Shown here piece after piece: positions 60,301-64,000 of a DNA stretch of 64,000 nucleotides. The notes beneath the pieces were generated by a model. The model saw only the letters and a program-made list of their open reading frames with translations. It was not told the origin of the DNA and did no database searches. The number at the start of each line of letters is the position of its first letter. Position 1 is the stretch's first letter. A program made the translations under genes and the position numbers. Source of the DNA: Apostichopus japonicus (taxonomy: Eukaryota > Echinodermata > Holothuroidea > Aspidochirotida > Stichopodidae); NCBI RefSeq assembly GCF_037975245.1, contig NC_092569.1:31498668-31562667 (forward strand), given 5' to 3'.

Positions 60301-60784
60301 GATGAAGAAGAGGACAAGGAGGACAATTCTGACAAAGACAACTACAGGGGAAGAGACAAAAGTTCCGAAGACGTCGAGATGGGTGATGGACAGGAAGAGG
60401 AGGAAGAAGAGGAAGAGGAGGAAGATGGAGAACGGCAGAATGAAGAAGAGGGCCGGGAGGACGAGAACACAGAGAAGTCTAATTCCAATCAGTTGGAGAA
60501 AATTCAGTCTGAGAAAACTGGTAACTGGGCAGATCTAAACAATGGCATTGTTGACGATAGTGACGATGAAAGTATAAAGAGTGCGCCGGCTAATGTCAAA
60601 GAATCCTCACAGATCGTTGACGAGAGCGGGGACGGGAATAGCCAGATGAATGGAATTGATGGCACACCGAACGAGAGTAGCAACGACGGTTCAGAGAAAC
60701 GGGAGGACGAGACCCAGGAGGATGGTGGAGAGGAGGAGAACACCTCAGGGATTCAGGAACAGATCTTATCGCTGACTAAACCTG
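39279..60784 (+). CDS. ATAD2-like AAA ATPase and bromodomain chromatin protein (gene span, 22 exons, 3' end missing)
   Basis: Twenty-two exons with GT-AG borders and mutually consistent phases give 4,321 coding nt (about 1,440 codons). In order: a basic/acidic N-terminus with RRSNRRRKP and LDMYSRVK motifs; RRFERRKSKSMAKAR and RCLPMNLKAED; AAA1 with Walker A GPPGTGKT (about residues 519-526, split by an intron), Walker B IIFFDEID, sensor 1 GATNR and arginine fingers RRPGRFDREF; a degenerate AAA2 (RPRLLISGESDQG...) lacking a Walker A; a bromodomain (about 1040-1150) with VPDYF, PMDLS and the acetyl-lysine-binding Asn in SNALEYNPD; and a Glu-rich tail. This is the architecture of ATAD2/ATAD2B (yeast Yta7, fission yeast Abo1): nuclear hexameric ATPases that bind acetylated histone H4 and act on nucleosomes and transcription. 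The conserved C-terminal helical segment seen in vertebrate ATAD2 was not found, and exon 22 ends in phase 1, so the gene continues. Two E2F-like sites lie upstream. Introns carry duplicated exon borders (see findings). Confidence 0.93.
39722..39793 (+). CDS. ATAD2-like exon 2 (tentative)
   Basis: 24 codons (KRIIDLNEMSKYNMDAEFGL...) between an AAAAG acceptor with a weak pyrimidine tract and donor gttagt; phase 0 in and out. It could be skipped without changing frame. No strong family motif, so the assignment rests on open frame and borders. Confidence 0.45.
40012..40587. mobile_element. hAT-like non-autonomous element with 8-bp target duplication, in ATAD2-like intron 2
   Basis: The 576-bp insert is flanked by exact 8-bp repeats ACCTAGGC (40004-40011, 40588-40595). 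The termini are inverted repeats CAAGGTGACC and GGTCACCTTA. The left end is rich in internal TCCCCGA words (GACGTCCCCGATTTTCGGGG) and the right end has GTCCCCGATTCCAG. It has no transposase coding. The 8-bp duplication identifies the hAT superfamily. Confidence 0.85.
41075..41205 (+). CDS. ATAD2-like exon 3
   Basis: Acceptor TTATTTTACAG; reads EVISTIRDGHFDDSPQSKKR... to YSTRTR before donor gtaaat; phase 0 in, phase 2 out. A near-copy of this acceptor and the first bases of the exon lies exactly 96 bp upstream (40979). Confidence 0.8.
41884..42185 (+). CDS. ATAD2-like exon 4
   Basis: Acceptor TTCAATTTTAG; 302 nt, phase 2 in and phase 1 out. It is Arg/Ser-rich and ends RRSNRRRKPIYATMNQRLLG, matching the conserved CRSRK...VNQSLL segment of vertebrate ATAD2 proteins. 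Confidence 0.9.
42305..42384. repeat. Near-perfect hairpin, 29-bp arms, 22-nt loop
   Basis: The left arm 42305-42333 (starting GTATACCTATACTGTAAT) is reverse complementary to the right arm 42356-42384 (ending ACAGTATAGGTATAC) with one mismatch. The loop contains CTCGAG. It is preceded by a (TA)n tract. It could be a tiny foldback element or a precursor-miRNA-like stem within ATAD2-like intron 4. Confidence 0.85.
42514..43108. repeat. 24-bp minisatellite, about 25 copies
   Basis: The unit is CATCAGTTGTGATCGGGGAC followed by GGTA. Copies at the left edge (42514-42670) carry variants (GACAG for GACGG, GATTGGG, CAGCTG, CATTTG). From about 42680 to 43100 the units are identical. Because 24 is a multiple of 3, long repetitive frames exist on both strands; these are not genes. 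It lies within ATAD2-like intron 4. Confidence 0.95.
43486..43697 (+). CDS. ATAD2-like exon 5
   Basis: Acceptor CCCCAACCTCAG; phase 1 in, phase 0 out, 212 nt. It encodes NLQLSAGVDLYAWTSPKR..., then a long Glu/Asp tract before donor gtatgg. Acidic tracts in this position are typical of ATAD2 N-termini. Confidence 0.85.
43796..43905. repeat. (TTTTTA)n-type T-rich repeat
   Basis: TTTTTA/TTATTT units with few interruptions; non-coding despite a Phe-Ile-repeat open frame. Confidence 0.9.
44540..44705 (+). CDS. ATAD2-like exon 6
   Basis: Acceptor CTTGACTTCCAG; phase 0 in, phase 1 out. It encodes LERLDMYSRVKQRHIKARK, matching the conserved MDMYSRVKRRR motif of ATAD2, followed by an acidic coiled stretch ending DEDSDE. 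Confidence 0.92.
44720..45325. repeat. 302-bp tandem duplication in ATAD2-like intron 6
   Basis: Copies 44720-45020 and 45021-45325 share GTGGAAGCTTGACGGCTAA, CACAGGATTTCAAAGATGG, GGGAGGGGGTTCTGG and GGGGCACATTTAGACT words in the same order. The first copy starts 15 bp after the exon 6 donor. Content resembles a dispersed repeat also seen at 38120-38200. Confidence 0.8.
45927..46028 (+). CDS. ATAD2-like exon 7
   Basis: Acceptor TTATTCCATCAG; phase 1 in and out, 102 nt. It encodes DSSDEESEGETRGKNYHLRK and RFEVPVE; YHLRKHR corresponds to the YNLRQRK motif of vertebrate ATAD2. Donor gtaagc. Confidence 0.9.
46209..46335 (+). CDS. ATAD2-like exon 8
   Basis: Acceptor CATCTTCACCTAG; phase 1 in, phase 2 out, 127 nt. 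Basic segment VRMPRRQKSELEDVF... ending SPRFKR, before donor gtaaga. Confidence 0.85.
46606..46716 (+). CDS. ATAD2-like exon 9
   Basis: Acceptor TCTTTTCCAG; phase 2 in and out, 111 nt. It encodes HHSSSTSSEGSDDERRFER and RKSKSMAKARMR, nearly identical to the SSDEERFERRKSKSMARAR motif of the family. Donor gtaaga. Confidence 0.93.
46755..47245. repeat. 32-bp minisatellite in ATAD2-like intron 9
   Basis: The unit GAGGGAGGGCAACCAAGTTTGATATGGG plus GATA recurs with starts of GCAACCAAG at 47001, 47033 and 47065. Left copies are more degenerate and interrupted by CTACCATACATGGGGAGATG, itself repeated (46742 and 46912). Non-coding. Confidence 0.85.
47268..47935. repeat. Unclassified dispersed repeat beginning with a 28-bp palindrome
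   Basis: It starts with the near-palindrome AGCTCATACCAGCATGCTGG followed by TGTGAGCT. Then come CTATCACTCTATC microrepeats and several paragraphs of GAAACTTGG-CACAA and GGTCAAAGGTCAT words that recur within it (47413, 47709). This reads like a degenerate internally repetitive transposable element. No coding signal. Boundaries are approximate at the right end. Confidence 0.55.
48707..49174. mobile_element. Non-autonomous DNA transposon with 11-bp inverted termini
   Basis: The termini CAGGCATGAGA and TCTCATCCCTG are inverted repeats with one mismatch, flanked on both sides by the 6-bp direct repeat ATATTT (48701-48706, 49175-49180). The interior is dominated by T homopolymers and CGCGTTTT words at the left and CCCCTCC words at the right. 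It is similar in part to 27470-27520. The superfamily is uncertain, with a hAT-like relative likely. Confidence 0.65.
49621..49732 (+). CDS. ATAD2-like exon 10
   Basis: Acceptor TTTCCCATTCAG; phase 2 in, phase 0 out, 112 nt. It encodes RCLPMNLKAEDVSSGVLR and ASLADVDPMNIDTS-type sequence (here SSLADVDPMNIDTS), a signature just before AAA1. Donor gtgagt. Confidence 0.95.
49792..50253. mobile_element. Probable DNA-transposon remnant with CAGGGAYGTGCCC termini
   Basis: CAGGGATGTGCCC at the left and GGGCACGTCCCTG at the right are inverted repeats. Near the right end GTGCTGGGCGG is repeated three times. Flanks are A+T-rich (AATAATATA, AATATATC), so a target duplication cannot be fixed. It lies in ATAD2-like intron 10. 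Confidence 0.55.
51104..51251 (+). CDS. ATAD2-like exon 11 (AAA1 N-terminal part, Walker A start)
   Basis: Acceptor ACTCCTCCACAG; phase 0 in, phase 1 out. It encodes ITFESVGGLNKHIQALKEMV and PPRGVLFHGPPGTG. The Walker A lysine is encoded by the next exon. Confidence 0.97.
51929..52071 (+). CDS. ATAD2-like exon 12 (Walker A end)
   Basis: Acceptor TTTATTCTTCAAG; phase 1 in, phase 0 out. It encodes KTLVARALANEC, VAFFMRKGADCLSKWVGE and SERQLRLLFDQ, before donor gtgagt. Confidence 0.97.
52360..52887. repeat. 18-bp minisatellite interleaved with two decoy copies of the exon 13 acceptor
   Basis: Units ATACCAGCTATTGTGTGT (18 bp) form two arrays (about 52497-52592 and 52695-52830), and a rudiment lies at 52367. 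Between them, two copies (52400-52500 and 52602-52695) repeat the last 50 bases of the intron, its CTCTCTACGGTCAG acceptor, and the first bases of exon 13 (CCTACACCATGCGGCCCTCC). Both copies lack 5 bases relative to the true exon and run into TGA two codons later. Decoy exon starts are at 52452 and 52652; the true start is 52888. Confidence 0.92.
52888..53136 (+). CDS. ATAD2-like exon 13 (Walker B, sensor 1, arginine fingers)
   Basis: 249 nt, phase 0 in and out. It encodes AYTMRPSIIFFDEIDGLAPV, QDQIHSSIVSTLLALMDGL, VVIGATNRIDSIDPALRR and PGRFDREFLFQLPS. The acceptor CTCTCTACGGTCAG is present three times in tandem; only this copy keeps an open frame. Confidence 0.97.
53450..53540 (+). CDS. ATAD2-like exon 14
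   Basis: Acceptor TCGTCTGTTTCAG; phase 0 in, phase 1 out, 91 nt. It encodes ARKSILSIHTSEWNPKLADS and LAEVAERCV, the AAA1 lid start. Confidence 0.95.
54089..54400 (+). CDS. ATAD2-like exon 15 (AAA1 lid)
   Basis: Acceptor TTATTTCTCTTCAG; phase 1 in and out, 312 nt. It encodes GYCGADLKALCTETALYALR, then FPQIYASKDKLQLDL, FHLAMQNIVPAAQRAV, and further linker. Donor gtactt. Confidence 0.97.
54475..54543 (-). repeat. tRNA-like SINE head fragment
   Basis: On the minus strand GGCTGGATGGCTCAGTTGAT then AGAGC matches a tRNA acceptor 5' strand and D arm (A box). The anticodon region does not fold into a normal 5-bp stem and 7-nt loop, and there is no B box, so it is not a functional tRNA. It is likely a truncated tRNA-derived SINE in ATAD2-like intron 15. 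Confidence 0.5.
54782..54929 (+). CDS. ATAD2-like exon 16
   Basis: Acceptor TTGATCTCTACAG; phase 1 in, phase 2 out, 148 nt. Acidic linker (VYDDDEGPS) with a basic KKRRTEDG patch and SFLNFS, corresponding to the PYLHF segment before AAA2. Confidence 0.88.
55604..55790 (+). CDS. ATAD2-like exon 17 (AAA2 start)
   Basis: Acceptor TTATGTTTCAG; phase 2 in, phase 0 out, 187 nt. It encodes HFRPRLLISGES, HSTHVAPAILHRLEGLPV and LDLPALYAVSARNPEES; the GES replaces a Walker A, as in the degenerate AAA2 of ATAD2. The donor (CACAG|gtaagt) and last 20 or so exon bases are duplicated 59 bp downstream. Confidence 0.95.
55760..55858. repeat. 59-bp tandem duplication across the exon 17 donor
   Basis: ACCCAGAGGAGTCTTGTGCA followed by CAGGTAAGTCTGGT occurs at 55769-55802 and again at 55828-55861, each followed by CCTTTCTCTGTTT. 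Both copies contain an intact GTAAGT donor (55791 and 55850). Confidence 0.92.
56368..56553 (+). CDS. ATAD2-like exon 18 (AAA2)
   Basis: Acceptor TTATTCTCCTCAG; phase 0 in and out, 186 nt. It encodes VFHEARRTAPSIIYMPHI, then WWQAS...ATFLTLLQDLPPTSPIL, matching the Walker-B-like region of AAA2. Confidence 0.96.
57082..57214 (+). CDS. ATAD2-like exon 19
   Basis: Acceptor CATTCTGTGTCAG; phase 0 in, phase 1 out, 133 nt. It encodes VTDLFTSFREMYNMRNPTAD and ERREFFTELLL..., the end of AAA2. Donor gtgagt. Confidence 0.94.
57955..58151 (+). CDS. ATAD2-like exon 20 (bromodomain start)
   Basis: Acceptor GAATCTCTTGCAG; phase 1 in, phase 0 out, 197 nt. It encodes EVIPVAEPQQPQRLTE..., ATLRELRIFLREVLSR, and KFRNFAKAVDPEE. 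RNF occupies the position of the RVF shelf of human ATAD2. Confidence 0.95.
58180..58440. repeat. CCCTCC-rich pyrimidine tract in intron 20
   Basis: About 260 bases of C/T-rich CTCCCC-type repeats immediately after the exon 20 donor; open frames across it on either strand are compositional artefacts. Confidence 0.85.
58550..58709 (+). CDS. ATAD2-like exon 21 (bromodomain core)
   Basis: Acceptor TTTCTAATCTCAG; phase 0 in, phase 1 out, 160 nt. It encodes VPDYFAVIKNPMDLSTMMNK and FLVDIDLITSNALEYNPDQD, including the conserved Asn that contacts acetyl-lysine. Donor gtcggt. Confidence 0.97.
59324..59707 (-). mobile_element. tRNA-derived SINE (antisense) in ATAD2-like intron 21
   Basis: The minus strand begins GGCATTGTGGTTAAGTGGTT (tRNA-like head with A box) and continues to ACATGTTCAAGCCCTGGCC (B box), then TGCCTTGGGCAAGGCACTT-like body sequence. 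It ends with TATATAAGAAC followed by a (TTA)n tail at 59324-59342. This is the order of a Pol III tRNA SINE. Confidence 0.8.
59843..60784 (+). CDS. ATAD2-like exon 22 (bromodomain end and acidic tail)
   Basis: Acceptor TTTCATCGCTCAG; phase 1 in and out, 942 nt. It encodes DRQIRNYACELKDMAYAIID and DSDFEQTCVDIATSRIER, the final bromodomain helix region. The conserved RNPM and basic RRRSAWSRGC segment (RRSQWGKG in vertebrates) follows, and then about 200 residues dominated by Glu/Asp and Ser. The donor CCTG|gtaagt at 60785 is strong. Reading through it stops at 60804, so the C-terminal helical exon expected from vertebrate ATAD2 should lie further downstream. Confidence 0.95.
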
Positions 60785-62097
60785 GTAAGTGGAGAGATGG
60801 GTAGATTGCCTGATTAAGATTGTGAGTATTACTACAAACCTCATGAATTCTATTGGTCCATAACACAGTTTCAAAGTGAAGTCGCGAAAAGAGTTTCGAG
60901 GGTCTTCTATTAGGATAATTTGTTGTCAGATAAAGAACTCACAGAAAGCATCAAAGTAAACAACTAAATGGTTAAGCGAGGAAACTTCTGTGAGGCTGTC
61001 ATTAAAAGAGAAAATATTCTTTCTGTGTGGAATGTTAATTGACACGACTTTTCAGTGGCGAATATACAGACAGTTTCAGCTTTGTCTTTCTTAACTAGGA
61101 ATGTCAACCGAAACTAGGAATGTAAACCGAGTGTAAAGAGAGCATTTTACCTGATTTGCATATTTAACATTAAGAACAGATCTTACAATTAATAAGTTAT
61201 GTTACTCCTGTTAAGGGACACTGAAGCTGCCAAACACATAAGATAGTAATCTGTCGCATATTTTGCAATGCTGGATAGAGTTCTATGAAAGAAAAGGGAT
61301 CATAATCTTCAAAAATTGAAAACGAGTGAATTAAAAGAATATTGACCTGTTAGTAAACAAATTTCTTGGTCAGACAGTTCTTCGTTCAGAGCAATTGGAA
61401 TCTTTGTAATTTTGAGCTTTTAAAAAGATGCATCAAACATGAGACCATAGTCTGTTCCCCTTTATTAGTCCTGAAAGCTAGTTACTTAACAACTATTGAC
61501 TAGCCACAAATGCATGTGAGGAAAACCAAATGGCTTGTTAGCCTAACATGGACATCCCATTACAGGTCTAGCCTATACTTTTAAGAATTTCTTTAATACC
61601 GATTGGACAACCATTTCAGATGGAAAATACCGGGTTGACTACGGCATGAATGGCCCACTTTTAACTGTAACTGTCTTTGGTCTTTGTTTGTGTTTTTCAA
61701 TTGAAATGCATTTGTTCTGGTTTATCCCAAATCTCTGGGATCAATGGATTCTCGTTCATCTAAAAGTGGCCATGACACGAAAATTTCAAAGTCCTATATT
61801 TTTGGGATCCATCAAAGAATGTTCTCTAAAACATGTATCAACCAATCTGCCAGTTTAAAACTTGATTTTTCAAGTCGAAAATTGAGAATGAATTTACCCT
61901 TTTCGGCGTTTGAAACTTTGTTTACTCGAAAATTTTCCGATTCGCATGACGTCATGTGACGTCACGTTTTGAACACACATTTGTTGTCGCTGCTACGGTA
62001 CCATTCACGTACACAGTAGACAAGTACACATACCACTACTAGTTACTAAACAAAACACCGATCACAAGTGCGATATCAAATCAAAATTTCCTGTGAA
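60785..62097. other. Intron 22 of ATAD2-like gene or start of intergenic region
   Basis: No further ATAD2-like exon recognised. Open frames at 61646-61959 have no domain. Short direct repeats (AACTAGGAATGT twice near 61097-61125) are present. Confidence 0.5.
61947..61964. promoter_or_regulatory. Tandem CRE sites upstream of the P2X7-like pseudogene
   Basis: TGACGTCA occurs twice within 18 bases (61947-61954, 61957-61964), about 135-150 bp before the ATG-like start at 62098. Two palindromic CREB/ATF sites at this distance suggest a once-active promoter carried with the copy. Confidence 0.45.
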
Positions 62098-62982
62098 ATG
62101 GCGGATCCAGAGCCAAATGCGGCAACCGAAGTTCAAAGTGATAATGGTTCTTCACTAGGCAGTGAAATTGGGCTATAATTAGAGTGCCCTTTCTCATATT
62201 CGAAGCAGAGAGTGAAGGCGATGATCATTCCAATATTGAACCGAACGCTGAGGGTGGAGCGGAGGTGTTAGAACCGTATCAGTTCGAGCCTGTTAAACGA
62301 GCCGAAATTGAAGCTCCACAACATATCGAAGAAGAAAGCCGTTCGAAACCATTGCAAGGAACATACAACGTGGTAAGAATTTATTAACGAAGCATTTAAA
62401 AACAAAATCCAGTCCATTTTGTGCATGTGTTGTTGGAATTCGCGGAACACCCTAAACCGTATTGTGCGTTGTGTTACGGTAACTTACAACCCATATGTAG
62501 AGTGTGTAGTACTAGTAGGGTTGGTTGCATACTGAAAGTTTGGCTCGGGGATGTAAGTTGCATTATGCAGCCATGCTAGGTAGGCATATGTGTTATTTCA
62601 TACTCATTATTACTTGGCTAGTACTTTGGCCTGGAGTTTTGCAAATCAATTTTCAGAAACAAAAGAATGTTTCATGATACATGGAAGGTGTAAAATCACA
62701 ACAAATGTAACCATAACTGTACATTGTGTGCCTGCTTGTTATTGTGGACATCATGGCCAACATTAATACATTTTGAACTTTCATAAATTTTTTCCCAGGC
62801 AGTACAGATACATAGCCTACGGTCAACAGGTTCAATGATACTTGGGGTTCCTAGCAAGACACGTCAGGGTTGTGCTACCATCATGTGCAGTCCAAAGGAT
62901 CAGAAGTGATTTTCCAGCCAATGGTCATTACACTGGATTCAAGTTGCCAGGAGAAAACTTATTGTATAGGAAGCCTTTCTAA
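62098..62982 (+). pseudogene. P2X7-ballast-domain-like gene copy, broken
   Basis: The first part (62098-62372) starts MADPEPNAATEVQSDNG and GSEIG. After an apparent 14-base insertion the frame changes and continues PFLIFEAESEGDD...EPYQFEPV up to a donor-like gtaaga at 62373. The second part (62799-62982, after a cccag acceptor) reads YRYIAYGQ, then a stop (TGA at 62836), then LARHVRVVLPSCAVQRIR, DFPANGHYTGFKLPGE and a terminal stop at 62980. LPSC-x4-IR-x2-FP-x3-Y-x-GFK is the signature of the zinc-binding C-terminal (ballast) domain of P2X7 receptors, which occurs as stand-alone proteins in many marine invertebrates. The Cys-rich middle exon is absent between the two parts. With a frame-changing insertion, an in-frame stop and a missing core, this is a pseudogene. 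Confidence 0.75.
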
Positions 62983-64000
62983 ACTACGATTGTGTTGGAT
63001 TATCAATCCGTCAGGGTTCCCCCAGTGTTGATATATTGAAATTCAAGACTTTTAATTCAGGATGAAAAGGTTATTTTCCAGACCCAACATCAACAATAAA
63101 AGAAAAGGCATGTTTTGAAGCATTTGGACACAAGTATTGGCGTGACCGTGATGTCATACATAATATGTGCATAAGGGAACGGGCATTGACCTTTTTAGGG
63201 GCATTTACCTCGTTTGATTCGTACCTTTAATCTGGAAGCCAAAATATCCATATCACCAATGATATTTGACAGAAAAGTCATAATAAAGACCAATGGAGGC
63301 AGCAGAACTCTTGAATGTTTAGACTGTTTCTTCAGCAGCAGTTGGTTTGTTTTGTAGTATTTCTTCAAAAACTCAGCAGTACACCCTGTTAATGGTCTTC
63401 GATTGCTTTAATGCGTGTGATGCTGTGTTTCACATTGCCCATCAGTGTTGTACGTGTCGTCGTGCGTGGGTAACATTTTTGCATGTGAGTTGCGTCGTGC
63501 AGTGTTTCTTGGTTTAAATAACCCTGTATTGTATTTGCTTCTGGATTATTCTAATTAATTTGTCACAACAACGATTGATAGCGATGGACATGCAACTGCT
63601 TTGTAGGCTTAAAGCAAAAAAATTCATGTAAGTTGTTTTCTTTTAACCTCCCCTTTGATGTCACAAATTACATTAGTGTAATTTAAGAATGATAATGTTT
63701 ATGGAAAGTACAGTTTTACTTTTATGTCATATAATACAATGATTGTTGTTAATGTTAGTTCAGATTGTCCAGAATGACTGTCTAGAACTGATATTGAATA
63801 AATTTTGTTCAATGATTTAACACTTGAACTATGTTGTGTGAATTTTTGGCTCTTTGACTTTAAAATAAATCGCTTTGAGATTTAATTAAACAACCTTTGG
63901 AATAAAATCTTTTTACCTACCTATTTTGACCCATCCCCATTACCCCCACTCCCTCCACAACATAATAAATGGTTTTCCTGGAATAGGAATAAGAAATTAT
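62983..64000. other. 3' flank of P2X7-like pseudogene; no further gene seen
   Basis: Several AATAAA polyadenylation signals occur (63797-63802, 63864-63869, 63901-63906). They could serve the pseudogene's ancestor or be chance in A+T-rich sequence. No ATAD2 C-terminal exon recognised. Confidence 0.45.

Noticed and set aside
60785-60804. Exon 22 read-through to TAG as the true end of the ATAD2-like protein
   Set aside because: A strong gtaagt donor is present and the conserved C-terminal helical segment of the family is missing, so a downstream exon is more likely; intron retention cannot be excluded.

Overview
The window is animal nuclear DNA: spliced genes with GT-AG introns, mostly non-coding A+T-rich sequence, many microsatellites and minisatellites, and decayed transposons (Penelope-like, LINE, tRNA-derived SINE, hAT-like non-autonomous elements). 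TMEM200 and ATAD2 homologues, a P2X7-ballast-like pseudogene and LINE/SINE tails of the kind common in marine deuterostomes suggest a marine invertebrate deuterostome. An echinoderm such as a sea cucumber is my best guess, but it is an inference without any database search.

Layout. Positions 1-16,600 hold no gene I can support. They contain (TA)n tracts, a 92-bp tandem repeat at 8.2-8.8 kb, a MITE-like inverted repeat at 11.7 kb and an unbroken 846-bp (GGAT)n array at 12.7-13.6 kb. A minus-strand remnant of a Penelope-like element with a GIY-YIG domain lies at 16.6-17.3 kb. Positions 18,209-19,906 hold an intact single-coding-exon TMEM200-like two-pass membrane protein. Positions 19.9-27.6 kb appear gene-free.

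A plus-strand C2H2 zinc-finger gene occupies 28.2-34.4 kb. Three short 5' exons each carry a SUMO-consensus motif and acidic sequence, followed by a large exon with eleven complete fingers. Two places look frameshifted: exon 2, and the last finger, after which a second frame runs 150 codons with a single stop. The gene may be decaying, or the sequence may contain errors.

From 39,279 to at least 60,784 runs an ATAD2-type gene (AAA ATPase plus bromodomain; chromatin factor). I could place 22 exons whose phases all agree (4,321 coding nt, about 1,440 codons). The 3' terminal exon(s) lie outside the window or were not found. Its introns hold hAT-like elements with target-site duplications, a 24-bp and a 32-bp minisatellite, a near-perfect hairpin, a tRNA-derived SINE, and three separate tandem duplications that copy an exon-intron boundary.

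Downstream, at 62.1-63.0 kb, is a broken P2X7-ballast-like pseudogene preceded by two adjacent CRE sites.

The genes do not form an obvious functional unit. The zinc-finger protein and ATAD2 would both act in the nucleus on transcription or chromatin; TMEM200 is a membrane protein. The most notable observation is the repeated duplication of splice boundaries within the ATAD2-like gene, including two decoy copies of the Walker B exon start, each carrying an immediate stop codon.
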